DNA of 64,000 bases, from assembly GCA_002428605.1 (NCBI GenBank), contig DIXH01000063.1:1-64000 (forward strand), read 5' to 3'. Origin of the DNA: Clostridiaceae bacterium UBA6085 (lineage in GTDB: Bacteria > Bacillota > Clostridia > Clostridiales > Clostridiaceae). Every line of letters begins with the position of its first letter. Positions within the stretch are counted from its first letter, which is position 1. This document shows positions 16,943-26,276 of the stretch, one piece after another. Both the position numbers and the translations under genes were made by a program. Below the pieces are notes generated by a model. The model was not told the origin of the DNA. It did no database searches and saw only the letters and a list, made by a program, of their open reading frames with translations.

Positions 16943-18586
16943 ATGAAAAAGAAAGTGTTACTTCTTGCAAGTATCGTTATGACAGCTGCATTTGTGGTAA
17001 CGGCATGCGGAACAGCTGCTCCGACTACGCCAACCACAGCACCAACTACTCCGGCTGTTGAAAAGATACTGAGAACGAACAACAGCAGTGAGCCTGGTTC
17101 ACTTGATCCGGCGCTTGCTCAGGGAACCCATGAGTCATGGGTACTCGACCACACCTTCGAAGGCCTTATGAAGAGGTCACAGGAAGGTCTGATCGTAGAA
17201 GGTATAGCTGAAAAGTACACGCTAGCCGATGACGATGTCACCTACACCTTCACACTGAGAGACGCAAAGTGGTCAAACGGTGAAAAGGTTACAGCACAGG
17301 ATTTCGAATTTGCCTGGAAGAGGGTACTCGATCCAAACCTTAAGGCAGAATATGCGTATCAGATGTTCTACCTGAAGAACGGTGCAAAGTACAATTCAGG
17401 AGAGGCCAAGAGCGAGGATGTAGGAGTCAAGGCTATCGACGAGAAGACCCTTCAGGTCGTTCTTGAAACTCCAACAGCTTACTTCCTTGAAATGGCAGCA
17501 TTCTACACATACTACCCTGTAAACAAGAAGATTGTCGAAGCAAACGCAGACTGGGCAAAGGATCCTAAGAACTATGTTTCTAACGGACCATTCATGCTCA
17601 CTGACTGGGTGCACAATGCTTCCATCACTCTTGAGAAGAATGACAACTACTACGATGCAGCCAACGTTAAGCTTGACGGAATCGAGTTCGCAATACTCGA
17701 GGATGCAACAACAGCATGGCAGAAGTATGAAGGCGGAGAGTTCGACTTCCTTACACCGATCCCAGGTGCTGTAGTTGGACAGCTCACAGCTTCAGCAAGC
17801 AAGGAGCTCGTAATAGGAACTGACCTTGCAACATACTACTATAACTTCAACACAAAGAAAGCTCCTTTCGACAACGCTAAGGTCAGAAGAGGCCTTTCGA
17901 TGGCGATAGACAGGAAGACGATCGTTGAGAAGATAACTATGGGTGGACAGACTCCTGCAGAAGGTGTAGTTCCATTCGGAATGTTCGACGAGAACGATGC
18001 AGAGTACAGGACCGCTGTAGGAAACCTCATAACCTATGATCTTACAGAAGCTAAGAAGATATTCGAAGAGGGACTTAAAGAAGCAGGAATGACCCTGGAG
18101 CAGTTCAATGCAAAGGGCTTCAAGCTCCTCTACAACACTTCCGAGACTCACAAGAAGATAGCTGAAGCCGTACAGAATATGTGGAGTAAAGCTCTTGGAG
18201 TAGATATAAAACTTGAGAACGTTGAATTCCAGGTCAAGCTCGACAGAGAAAAGGCTGGGGACTTCGACATATCAAGGGCAGGCTGGATAGGCGACTATGC
18301 AGATCCTATGACATTCATAGACCTTTGGGAAACCAAGTCAAGCTTCAACGATGCAAAGTTCAGCAACGCTGAATACGACAAGCTCGTTGCAGATTCAAAG
18401 GCTACTGTTGACCAGAAGGTCAGAATGGAGAACATGAGAAAGGCAGAGAAGATACTCATGGAGGCTATGCCAATAGCACCAGTATACTTCTATACTCAGC
18501 CTTATGTTCAGAAGGACTATGTAACAGGAGTCTTCAAGCCAATTAACAGATATCCTTATTTCACTTACGCTGACATCAACAAATAA
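16943..18586 (+). CDS. oppA: Oligopeptide ABC transporter, substrate-binding lipoprotein
   Basis: The 547-residue protein is a family-5 solute-binding lipoprotein that captures peptides outside the cell. It has a signal peptide with lipobox VTAC (Cys22), a Thr/Pro-rich linker, and the SBP_bac_5 body with the EPGSLDPALAQGTHES and LRDAKWSNGEKVTAQDFEFAWKR-type motifs (shown here in parts). It heads the opp operon; a terminator-like hairpin right after it should make it more abundant than the permeases. Confidence 0.93.
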   Translation: MKKKVLLLASIVMTAAFVVTACGTAAPTTPTTAPTTPAVEKILRTNNSSEPGSLDPALAQGTHESWVLDHTFEGLMKRSQEGLIVEGIAEKYTLADDDVTYTFTLRDAKWSNGEKVTAQDFEFAWKRVLDPNLKAEYAYQMFYLKNGAKYNSGEAKSEDVGVKAIDEKTLQVVLETPTAYFLEMAAFYTYYPVNKKIVEANADWAKDPKNYVSNGPFMLTDWVHNASITLEKNDNYYDAANVKLDGIEFAILEDATTAWQKYEGGEFDFLTPIPGAVVGQLTASASKELVIGTDLATYYYNFNTKKAPFDNAKVRRGLSMAIDRKTIVEKITMGGQTPAEGVVPFGMFDENDAEYRTAVGNLITYDLTEAKKIFEEGLKEAGMTLEQFNAKGFKLLYNTSETHKKIAEAVQNMWSKALGVDIKLENVEFQVKLDREKAGDFDISRAGWIGDYADPMTFIDLWETKSSFNDAKFSNAEYDKLVADSKATVDQKVRMENMRKAEKILMEAMPIAPVYFYTQPYVQKDYVTGVFKPINRYPYFTYADINK

Positions 18587-18621
18587 TACATAAACAGTAT
18601 TGTTTGTTCCTTCCAGAAGAA

Positions 18622-18656
18622 TCGGAGGGCTATATTAATAGCCCTCGATTTTTCTT
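18622..18656 (+). terminator. Attenuating terminator between oppA and oppB
   Basis: TCGGAGGGCTAT pairs with ATAGCCCTCGA and is followed by TTTTTC. Being inside the operon, it probably lets only part of transcription continue to the permease genes. Confidence 0.8.
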
Positions 18657-18684
18657 TGTTATTCTATAGATTAGGAGAGGTAGC

Positions 18685-19614
18685 ATGAAAAAGTACCTTT
18701 TTAAAAGACTCCTGATGTCATTAGTGACATTATGGGCAGTCATTACGATAACCTTTGTCCTTATGCACAGCGTTCCAGGCAATCCGTTTGCCAAAGAAGG
18801 CAAGATGCCAAAGGTCATTTATGAGAACCTCCAGAAGCAATATGGCCTTGACAAGCCGCTTCCAGAGCAATACGTCATTTATCTCGGCAACCTGTTAAAG
18901 GGCGATTTCGGTGACTCCATGAAGTCAAGGACCGAAACCGTGAACGAGATGATAAACAGAGGATTCCCGGTATCTGCAAGACTTGCTGTACAGGCACTCC
19001 TCATAGCGGTAATACTCGGCCCGGCACTTGGCGCCTTAGCTGCGCTGAACCAGAACAAGGCCCTGGATTATTTTTCAATGATTGTAGCCATAATCGGTAT
19101 ATCGGTACCGAGTTTCATCATGGGAACGGTCCTGATTCAGTTTGTGGCGAGGAACGTCTCATGGCTGCCTATAGGCGGCTGGGGAACTTGGAACCATACG
19201 GTGCTGCCGTCTTTTGCACTATCGCTGATGCCTCTCGCTACGATGGCGAGACTCATGAGGTCAAGCATGCTTGAAGTTCTCGGACAGGATTATATCAAGA
19301 CAGCAAAGTCCAAGGGTATAACAAAGGCCGCAGTAGTGTACAAGCATGCAGTCAGAAATGCCATACTTCCTGTTGTATCAGTCCTCGGAACAATAATTTC
19401 GAATCTGCTTGTAGGAAGCTTCGTAATAGAAAAGATATTTGGCATACCCGGACTGGGGAAATTCTTCACGACTTCAATCAGCAACAGGGATTACACCCTG
19501 ATTATGGGTACAACCATATTCTATTCACTGATCCTTATCATAATGCTCTTCATCGTGGACATTGCTTATATGTTCATCGATCCAAGGATAAAGCTCACAA
19601 AGGAGGGACATTAA
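18685..19614 (+). CDS. oppB: Oligopeptide ABC transporter permease OppB
   Basis: The 309-residue inner-membrane permease has six predicted helices and the binding-protein-dependent transport signature (EAA loop) around DYIKTAKSKGITKAAVVYKHA, cited in parts. The N-terminus MKKYLFKRLLMSL and the conserved HSVPGNPF are typical of OppB/DppB. It pairs with OppC, encoded one base downstream. Confidence 0.93.
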   Translation: MKKYLFKRLLMSLVTLWAVITITFVLMHSVPGNPFAKEGKMPKVIYENLQKQYGLDKPLPEQYVIYLGNLLKGDFGDSMKSRTETVNEMINRGFPVSARLAVQALLIAVILGPALGALAALNQNKALDYFSMIVAIIGISVPSFIMGTVLIQFVARNVSWLPIGGWGTWNHTVLPSFALSLMPLATMARLMRSSMLEVLGQDYIKTAKSKGITKAAVVYKHAVRNAILPVVSVLGTIISNLLVGSFVIEKIFGIPGLGKFFTTSISNRDYTLIMGTTIFYSLILIIMLFIVDIAYMFIDPRIKLTKEGH

Positions 19615-19615
19615 G

Positions 19616-20566
19616 ATGGAACTCCAGAACAAGAAAGAGATCACCATGGATATGTTCGAGCCTGCCCACAGGGAAGACAAGAACAAGGATATCATCAAGA
19701 GGCCTACGATCAAGTACTGGCCGGACGTATGGAGAAGACTCAAGCAGAACAAGCTTGCCATGGTCGGACTTACCATAATCGTCATATTCCTGATTATGTC
19801 ATTCCTTGGAACAAAGATTTCAGGATACTCATATACAGACCAGAACTATGACAAGATAAATGTGCACCCTGGTGCGGAATACTGGTTCGGAACCGATGAA
19901 CTTGGCAGAGACATGTTCTCGAGGGTCTGGCTTGGAACAAGGTTCTCACTTATCATAGGTTTCCTGGCAGCTGCCATGGACTTCATGATAGGAGTAGTTT
20001 ACGGCGGAATCGCCGGAATGGCTACAAGGAAGGTCGACTCCATAATGATGAGGTTCGCTGAGGTAATATACAGCATACCTTACCTGCTTATAGTCATCCT
20101 CCTTTCAGTCGTACTGTCAGGCGAAGGCGGCGGAAACAGCCTTGCTGTTCTGATACTTGCAATGAGCCTTACAGGCTGGGTCCCCATGGCCATACTTGTA
20201 AGAGGCCAGGTGCTTCAGCTCAAGGAAAGCGAATATTCGCTTGCTGCTGAATCCCTCGGTGCGACCAAGGGCTGGATCCTCAAGAAGCACATCATCCCCA
20301 ACACTTTGGGACCGATAATCGTCAATGTTACACTCACCATTCCGAGAGCCATCTTCGCGGAAGCTACGCTCGGATATCTCGGACTTGGACTTCAGCCACC
20401 TGACCCGTCACTTGGTAATCTTTCAAACGACGGACTCATAGGACTTGCTGTAGGAAACGCATACCAGATCATAATTCCAGCCATATTTATCTCCTTAATC
20501 ATGTTTGCTTTCAACGTACTTGGAGATGGCTTGAGAGATGCCTTGGACCCAAGGCTTAGAAAGTAG
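19616..20566 (+). CDS. oppC: Oligopeptide ABC transporter permease OppC
   Basis: The 316-residue permease has the OppC_N membrane anchor and six helices. The conserved segments are FGTDELGRDMFSR in the N-terminal half and the EAA loop near AESLGATKGWILKKHI. It starts one base after the oppB stop. Together with OppB it forms the translocation pore. Confidence 0.93.
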   Translation: MELQNKKEITMDMFEPAHREDKNKDIIKRPTIKYWPDVWRRLKQNKLAMVGLTIIVIFLIMSFLGTKISGYSYTDQNYDKINVHPGAEYWFGTDELGRDMFSRVWLGTRFSLIIGFLAAAMDFMIGVVYGGIAGMATRKVDSIMMRFAEVIYSIPYLLIVILLSVVLSGEGGGNSLAVLILAMSLTGWVPMAILVRGQVLQLKESEYSLAAESLGATKGWILKKHIIPNTLGPIIVNVTLTIPRAIFAEATLGYLGLGLQPPDPSLGNLSNDGLIGLAVGNAYQIIIPAIFISLIMFAFNVLGDGLRDALDPRLRK

Positions 20567-20579
20567 GGAGACTGAAGAA

Positions 20580-21590
20580 ATGGAAAAACTTTTAGAGATA
20601 AAGGACCTGAAAATATCCTTCAAGACCTTCTTCGGAGAAGTTGAAGCCGTAAGAGGCGTAACCTTCGATGTAGGCAAGAAGGAGACCGTAGCGATAGTCG
20701 GAGAATCCGGATGTGGAAAATCCGTTACCGCTGCCGGCATAATGCAGCTCCTGCCCATGCCTCCGGCATTCTATAAGGGCGGAGAGATCATCTTCGACGG
20801 AGAGAACCTTCTTGACAAGAGTGAAAAGGAAATGCAGGGAATCAGGGGAAAGAGGATCGCGATGATCTTCCAGGACCCTATGACCAGCCTTAACCCGACC
20901 ATGAGAGTGGGCGACCAGATCGTTGAATCCCTTATAAAGCATACGGGGATGAGCAGGAAGGAAGCAGACCAGAAGGCTATCGAAATGCTCGAGCTGGTAT
21001 CCGTACCGCAGCCGGAAAAGAGGGTAAGGCAATACCCCCATGAGTTCTCAGGCGGTATGAGGCAGAGGGTAATGATTGCCCTTGCAATGGTCTGTGACCC
21101 GCAGCTGCTGATCGCGGACGAGCCGACTACTGCACTGGACGTTACTGTCCAGGCACAGATACTTGACCTCATGAAGGACATACAGCAGAAGTTCGGAATG
21201 TCGATCATCATAATCACTCATGACCTCGGAGTAGTTGCTGACGTCGCAGACAGGCTTGTAGTCATGTATGCAGGGCAGATACTTGAGCAGGGGACAACTG
21301 AGGAGATATTCGACAATCCGATGCACCCTTACACGAGGAGGCTGCTGGGCTCCGTTCCAAGGCTCGACATGAGCAAGGACAAGCCGCTGAACTCGATCGA
21401 CGGAACACCTCCGGACCTGTACATACCTCCAAAGGGATGTTCATTCTATGACAGGTGCTCGGATGCGATGAAGGTCTGCAAGGACAACCTTCCTGATTTC
21501 ATCGACCATACAGATGAGCACAGGTCGAGATGCTGGCTGAATCACCCTATGGTGATCATGAAAAAGGATACCAAGGGAGGTCAGGCATGA
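20580..21590 (+). CDS. oppD: Oligopeptide ABC transporter ATPase OppD
   Basis: The 336-residue ATPase has a Walker A GESGCGKS, an ABC signature SGGMRQR, Walker B LLIADEPT and the switch His in THDLGVV. The C-terminal oligopeptide/dipeptide domain carries a four-Cys cluster (CSFYDRC then later Cys) that binds an iron-sulfur cluster in relatives. ATG 20580 follows AGGGAG; an ATG at 20538 inside oppC is unlikely. It overlaps oppF by four bases. Confidence 0.93.
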   Translation: MEKLLEIKDLKISFKTFFGEVEAVRGVTFDVGKKETVAIVGESGCGKSVTAAGIMQLLPMPPAFYKGGEIIFDGENLLDKSEKEMQGIRGKRIAMIFQDPMTSLNPTMRVGDQIVESLIKHTGMSRKEADQKAIEMLELVSVPQPEKRVRQYPHEFSGGMRQRVMIALAMVCDPQLLIADEPTTALDVTVQAQILDLMKDIQQKFGMSIIIITHDLGVVADVADRLVVMYAGQILEQGTTEEIFDNPMHPYTRRLLGSVPRLDMSKDKPLNSIDGTPPDLYIPPKGCSFYDRCSDAMKVCKDNLPDFIDHTDEHRSRCWLNHPMVIMKKDTKGGQA

Positions 21591-22576
21591 TGGAACCGTT
21601 AATAAGCATCAGGAACCTCAAGAAGCATTTTCATGTATCCGGTGGAGTGCTCAAGGCAGTTGACGGAATGAACCTGGATATCTATGAGGGCGAGACCGTT
21701 GGTCTTGTCGGAGAATCAGGCTGCGGAAAATCCACTGCAGGCAGGACAATAGTAAGGATATACGAGCCTACGGAAGGACAGCTTTTCTACAAGGGAAAGG
21801 ACATATATACTCTTTCAAGGAAGGAGATGCACGAGGTAAGAAGGAATTTCCAGATGATCTTCCAGGACCCTTATGCTTCACTTAACCCAAGAATGACAGT
21901 CCTTGACATAGTTGCGGAGCCCCTTGACGTACATGGCATATACAAGAACTCCGAGGAGAGGAAGAAGAGGGTAATGGAGCTTCTTCAGCTTGTCGGACTC
22001 AGCGAGGAACACGCAATGAGGTTCCCTCATGAGTTCTCAGGCGGACAGAGGCAGAGGATAGGCATAGCGCGCGCGCTTGCCCTGAACCCGAAATTCATAG
22101 TCTGCGACGAGCCCATATCAGCTCTTGACGTATCCATTCAGGCACAGGTGGTAAACCTTCTGAAGGACCTTCAGGACAAGCTCGGACTGACTTACCTCTT
22201 CATAGCCCATGACCTTTCAATGGTCAGATACATCTCAGACAGGGTCGGCGTAATGTACCTTGGACACATGATGGAGCTGGCTGATGCTGAGGAGCTATAC
22301 AACGAGCCTCTTCACCCATACACCATGGCACTGCTTTCAGCTATACCGATCCCTGACCCTGACATACAAAGGAACAGGAAGAGGATAGTACTTGAAGGCG
22401 ATGTTCCAAGCCCTATAAATCCCAAGGAAGGCTGCAGGTTCGTCGAAAGATGTCCTTACGCCATCCAGAAGTGCAGGGACATAACACCTGAATTCGAAGA
22501 GATAAAGGAAAGGCACTACGCAGCATGCCACAGGGCGAAAGAGCTCATGGAGAATAACGCGAAGGGCAAGATTTAA
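21587..22576 (+). CDS. oppF: Oligopeptide ABC transporter ATPase OppF
   Basis: The 329-residue ATPase pairs with OppD to power import. It has Walker A GESGCGKS, signature SGGQRQR, Walker B FIVCDEPIS and a conserved C-terminal Cys cluster (GCRFVERC...C...C). The ATG at 21587 overlaps the oppD stop (ATGA) and follows GGGAGG. It is the last gene of the operon, and a terminator follows. Confidence 0.93.
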   Translation: MMEPLISIRNLKKHFHVSGGVLKAVDGMNLDIYEGETVGLVGESGCGKSTAGRTIVRIYEPTEGQLFYKGKDIYTLSRKEMHEVRRNFQMIFQDPYASLNPRMTVLDIVAEPLDVHGIYKNSEERKKRVMELLQLVGLSEEHAMRFPHEFSGGQRQRIGIARALALNPKFIVCDEPISALDVSIQAQVVNLLKDLQDKLGLTYLFIAHDLSMVRYISDRVGVMYLGHMMELADAEELYNEPLHPYTMALLSAIPIPDPDIQRNRKRIVLEGDVPSPINPKEGCRFVERCPYAIQKCRDITPEFEEIKERHYAACHRAKELMENNAKGKI

Positions 22577-22577
22577 G

Positions 22578-22602
22578 GAAGAAGCCGAGAGGCTTCTTTT
22601 TT
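22578..22602 (+). terminator. Intrinsic terminator of the opp operon
   Basis: AGAAGCC (22580-22586) pairs with GGCTTCT over a GAGA loop and is followed by six T. Confidence 0.85.
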
Positions 22603-22706
22603 AATGGCTCTATTTGAAATGGAATGTTTTAGTATATAATATAAGTATATTAATTTATAACTAATTCGCTTTATTATGTTTATTAGATATTTTGGAGGGG
22701 TCTGAA

Positions 22707-22895
22707 ATGATGGAAATATTGAAGTTTATTGGTGGGCTTGGCGAGGTTTTAATGGTTATTACTCCTCTAACGCTTGTTATTGGAATCATCAATGCGATAA
22801 AGAAGGATGGGAACAGCTCTGCAGCATACAAAGCAATGGCTGTCTTAAGTGCATATCTAATTGTAGTCCCTTTAATTGTAAACTCTGTTTATTGA
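22707..22895 (+). CDS. Small two-helix membrane protein
   Basis: A 62-residue protein with two hydrophobic helices (about 5-28 and 40-60) joined by a short charged loop (KKDGNSS). GGAGGGG (22695-22700) lies six bases before ATG 22707. AT-rich promoter-like DNA precedes it. No family is recognised; it stands alone between the opp operon and a haem-type membrane protein gene. It is most likely real because of the strong ribosome site. Confidence 0.6.
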   Translation: MMEILKFIGGLGEVLMVITPLTLVIGIINAIKKDGNSSAAYKAMAVLSAYLIVVPLIVNSVY

Positions 22896-23067
22896 GGGTT
22901 ATTTGGACTGTACTCATACAGAGACTTTTAACAGCATGTCTTACCTCTACGTATGGAGCTTACAAATGATAACCGATTATTAACAGTCTTAGGATTGGAA
23001 ATATGCTATATTTATTGCATAAAGGAATGTTTCATTTATATTGAATCAATGCAAAGAGGTGGATATC

Positions 23068-23481
23068 ATGAGGGAATTCGGCAATCTGATGGGGTCGCTT
23101 ACCGCAATACTCTTTATCCTGGCTTTCCTTAACAGGCCAGTGAAGGCAATAAACAAAAGGTACGGAAAGGCAATAGCAAAGACATCATCCAAGGGGGCAT
23201 TCCAGTCCCTTATGAGGTTCCTGGTGAAGAACCACAAGCTGTTCGGAGCCCTTGCAGGCGCCTCGGCTCTTATTCACGGAGTCATGAAGGCTTCAGCATA
23301 CGGCTTTATTGCAAGTGGGTTCCTGACGCTGTCCCTTATAATGCTGCAGGGGGTACTTGGAGGCTATGGGTTCAGGAAGATGAAAGGGAAGGCAGGTGTC
23401 TGGCTTAAGGTACACAGACTGATTCCTTATCTTGTATTCCTGTCAATATTCAACCATGTGGTAGTCAAGGTCTTCTGGTAA
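23068..23481 (+). CDS. Four-helix membrane protein with conserved His, cytochrome b561-like
   Basis: The 137-residue protein has four predicted helices. Histidines lie in positions typical of haem-b ligands: VKNHKLFGALAGASALIHG in helix 2, KVHRLIPY at the start of helix 4, and FNHVVVK near its end. That suggests a small membrane cytochrome or ferric-reductase-like subunit (inference; no family confirmed). ATG 23068 is chosen because AGAGGTGG precedes it; an upstream TTG at 23041 lacks a site. A bidirectional terminator follows. Confidence 0.6.
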   Translation: MREFGNLMGSLTAILFILAFLNRPVKAINKRYGKAIAKTSSKGAFQSLMRFLVKNHKLFGALAGASALIHGVMKASAYGFIASGFLTLSLIMLQGVLGGYGFRKMKGKAGVWLKVHRLIPYLVFLSIFNHVVVKVFW

Positions 23482-23526
23482 AGTCCGGGGCCGGCAATTG
23501 TTAAAAAGATACGGTAAATAAAGTGT

Positions 23527-23560
23527 AAGAACCCGGGAATGATCCCGGGTTCCTGTTTCT
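23527..23560. terminator. Bidirectional intrinsic terminator
   Basis: A perfect 10-bp stem GAACCCGGGA/TCCCGGGTTC with loop ATGA lies between convergent genes. Confidence 0.8.
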
Positions 23561-24534
23561 TATAGCATCTCTTTCCTGAGTTCTTCAGGTGACTTTGCAG
23601 ATATGAGGGAGAAGGGGATATCAAGGACTGTGAAAGCTCCTGACTTTCCTTCCTGGGCCAGTCTGTGGCAGGCTCTTGCATATGCTGCAAGTACTGAAGA
23701 TGTGAATTCGGGATTTGAGTCTAGCTTCAGGCTGAACTCGAATCTCTGTACAACACCTTCGCTGGTTTCTCCGGTCCTTATGACGAATCCGCCATGAGGT
23801 ATTCCGCCATGCTTTTCCTTGAGTTCATCAAGGCTTATGAATGTTACTGTAGTGTCGTATGGCTCGAAATAGTTCGGCATGGTCACTATCTCTTTCTCGA
23901 TCCTTTGCTTGTCAGCTCCATCCTTTGCGACGACGAAGCATACTCTCTTGTGCTTTTCCCTCGCTGTGAATTCTTTGCCTTCACCTGACCTTGCAGAGGT
24001 GAGAGCTTCCTCTACCGGAACAGTATACTGCCTGGCATCAACGACACCTTCGATCCTTCTTATCGCATCCGAGTGTCCCTGGCTTACGCCTTCTCCCCAG
24101 AATGTGTAGTCCTTTCCTGAAGGAAGAACTGCATTTGCGAGTACCCTGTTCAATGAGAACAGGCCCGGATCCCAGCCAACGCTTATTATGCTGGCCTTTC
24201 CCGATGCCTTTGCACTGGCATCCACTCCTGCAAAATATGCAGGTATCTCACCATGGTTGTCATAGCTGTCAACTGTGTTGAAGAGCTTGTTGACTTCAAC
24301 CGTCTGCTTTGGAAGGTCAGTTGCACTTCCTCCGCAAAGTACCATGACATCTATAAGACCCACGAAATCCTTCATGTCATCCATCTTATATACCGGAGAC
24401 TTTGCATTTACAGCCTTAGGGTCTCTTCTTGTAAAGACGCCGACTACCTCCAGGTCTGAATTCCTTTCTACAGCAAGCTCAAGACCTCTTCCAAGGTTAC
24501 CATAGCCGACTATTCCTATTCTGGTTTTTCCCAT
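23560..24534 (-). CDS. ddh: meso-Diaminopimelate dehydrogenase
   Basis: The 324-residue enzyme aminates L-2-amino-6-oxopimelate (tetrahydrodipicolinate) directly to meso-diaminopimelate with NADPH, a one-step route to cell-wall DAP and lysine. The Rossmann motif GIVGYGNLGRG opens the protein; the conserved VDSYDNHGEIP, SVGWDPGLFS, and WGEGVSQGHSDA segments are diagnostic. Start ATG 24534 is preferred; the longer ATG at 24552 overlaps the GAGGAGG ribosome site. It is a single-gene unit. Confidence 0.95.
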   Translation of the reverse strand: MGKTRIGIVGYGNLGRGLELAVERNSDLEVVGVFTRRDPKAVNAKSPVYKMDDMKDFVGLIDVMVLCGGSATDLPKQTVEVNKLFNTVDSYDNHGEIPAYFAGVDASAKASGKASIISVGWDPGLFSLNRVLANAVLPSGKDYTFWGEGVSQGHSDAIRRIEGVVDARQYTVPVEEALTSARSGEGKEFTAREKHKRVCFVVAKDGADKQRIEKEIVTMPNYFEPYDTTVTFISLDELKEKHGGIPHGGFVIRTGETSEGVVQRFEFSLKLDSNPEFTSSVLAAYARACHRLAQEGKSGAFTVLDIPFSLISAKSPEELRKEML

Positions 24535-24603
24535 AATTTGAATCCTCCTCATTTGATATGTCTAGTACAGTTTAGCACACACTTGTATTTCCTGTGAACG
24601 ACA

Positions 24604-24644
24604 AACCCGAAGCAGATGCAAAATTTTTGCAGCCGCTCCGGGTT
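24604..24644 (-). terminator. Probable intrinsic terminator after the DMT transporter
   Basis: On the minus strand AACCCGGAGC pairs with GCTTCGGGTT around an inner GCA/TGC stem; the following T-run is short. Confidence 0.5.
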
Positions 24645-24659
24645 CAAACCGATTGCTTC

Positions 24660-25550
24660 CTATCTCAAGAACATGATGCCTACTCCGGCTACACCGATTA
24701 TAGCCCCAAGTACCTCCTTGAATGCAACCTTCTCCTTGAAGAAAAGGATTGAAACAGGAAGTATGAGCACAGGCACTACGCCCATAAGGGTAGATGCCAC
24801 ACCGGTGCTTGTGTGCTTCACTGCCAGAAGGGAGAGCGACACACCTACTACAGGACCGAAAAGCGATCCGATAGTTATACCTGTCATGGTCTTCCTGTCC
24901 CTTAAGGCTGAGCCGAAGTTCTTCCAGTTATGTGTGAACGCTATTATCCCCACGAAGCATATTATACCTGTCAGGATCCTCACCTCGGTTGCTACGAAAG
25001 GGTTCAGGTCCTTCACACCGAGCTTGGAGAATATCATCCCCAGTCCCTGACCGAATGCTCCGAGAAATGCGTAGGTAAGACCCTTCAGGGGATGCCTTAT
25101 GACTACACGGTTGCTTCCCTTTTCCTTGCCAAGAACGACCAGTGCGATACCTGAAAGGGTAACTGCCATACCGACCATCTGCATGACTGAAAGGGTCTCT
25201 CCAAGTATCAGGTATCCCATTACCGCCGTAAGCGGCGGCGCCATCGACATTATGAGGAGGGATATCCTTGCACCGATCTCAATGTATGCCTGAAACAGGA
25301 ACAGGTCCCCAAGCACGAAGCCTATGATCCCTGAAATCATAAGGTACCCAATACCTGTTGAAGTCAGGCCTGTGTTCCTGAAGCCGTCGGTCAGGAAATA
25401 GTTGATGACAGTTATGATAAGGAATGCGACTATAAGCCTCATCAGGTTCAGGACAATCGTACCTACACGCTTACCTGAATATTCAAAGGATGTGGATGAC
25501 ACCACCCAGCAGAACGCGGTCCCAAGAGCTGCGATTTCACCGATTAACAT
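24660..25550 (-). CDS. EamA/DMT-superfamily permease
   Basis: The 296-residue protein has ten predicted helices arranged as two EamA repeats, the form of drug/metabolite transporters that often export amino acids or other metabolites. A GGAAGTG site precedes the ATG. It starts 18 bp after lrgB and so is probably the third gene of the lrgA-lrgB operon. The substrate is unknown; the next gene (ddh) is in DAP/lysine synthesis. Confidence 0.88.
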   Translation of the reverse strand: MLIGEIAALGTAFCWVVSSTSFEYSGKRVGTIVLNLMRLIVAFLIITVINYFLTDGFRNTGLTSTGIGYLMISGIIGFVLGDLFLFQAYIEIGARISLLIMSMAPPLTAVMGYLILGETLSVMQMVGMAVTLSGIALVVLGKEKGSNRVVIRHPLKGLTYAFLGAFGQGLGMIFSKLGVKDLNPFVATEVRILTGIICFVGIIAFTHNWKNFGSALRDRKTMTGITIGSLFGPVVGVSLSLLAVKHTSTGVASTLMGVVPVLILPVSILFFKEKVAFKEVLGAIIGVAGVGIMFLR

Positions 25551-25568
25551 ATTACACTTCCAATCAAA

Positions 25569-26276
25569 TCATATTCCGGATAGAGCCAGGAGGATAGGGG
25601 CGATAACTACCGTCATGAGCCCTGCGATACCTATGGAAAGTCCGCTCATGGCACCTTCTGTTTCTCCGATCTCTACTGCCTTTGCCGTTCCAAGAGCATG
25701 TGCTGCGGTTCCTATGGCAACTCCCTTCGCAACAGGGTCCTTCAGCCTTGCAGCCTTCATGACAAGAGGAACCATTATCGCTCCCAGGGTGCCTGTAACG
25801 AAAATCGAAACAACAGTTATTGGCACTATGCCTCCAAGCTCTTTTGATATTTCAAGTCCTATGGCCGTTGTGACCGATTTTGGGATCATGGATACTATTA
25901 TCGTGCGGTCTATGCCAAGCAGTCTGGAGAATAGAAGAACGCTTGAGATGCTTGCAAGGGTTCCTGCGAAAATACCTGAGAGGATCGCTACATAATGGCT
26001 CTTCAGGAGTCCGAAGTTCCTGTAGAGTGGAATGGCAAGCACGATCACTGAAGGCCCCAGCATAAAGCTTATCATGGCTCCGCCTGCGCTGTAGTTCTCA
26101 ACAGGCACCTTAAGTGCCACAAGCACGGCTATGACTATCGCTGTCGAGACGACCAGGGGACTAAGCAGGGGATTTTTGACCCTCTTGAATACATACACAC
26201 CTATCCTGTATGCCAGGAAGGATATGGCAAGTCCGAACAGGGGGGACTTTGTAAGTGCAAAAAGCCTCTCTATCAT
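25569..26276 (-). CDS. lrgB: LrgB/CidB-family membrane protein
   Basis: The 235-residue protein has about seven helices and the LrgB signature segments IPKSVTTAIGLEISKELGG and GTAAHALGTAKAVEIGE (in parts). LrgAB/CidAB systems are now linked to pyruvate or small-acid transport as well as murein-hydrolase control. It overlaps lrgA by four bases. The DMT transporter gene follows 18 bp later. Confidence 0.92.
   Translation of the reverse strand: MIERLFALTKSPLFGLAISFLAYRIGVYVFKRVKNPLLSPLVVSTAIVIAVLVALKVPVENYSAGGAMISFMLGPSVIVLAIPLYRNFGLLKSHYVAILSGIFAGTLASISSVLLFSRLLGIDRTIIVSMIPKSVTTAIGLEISKELGGIVPITVVSIFVTGTLGAIMVPLVMKAARLKDPVAKGVAIGTAAHALGTAKAVEIGETEGAMSGLSIGIAGLMTVVIAPILLALSGI

Noticed and set aside
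22707..22895. Type I toxin or toxin-antitoxin gene
   Set aside because: The protein is small and hydrophobic, but no antisense RNA promoter or antitoxin partner can be seen; size alone is not evidence.
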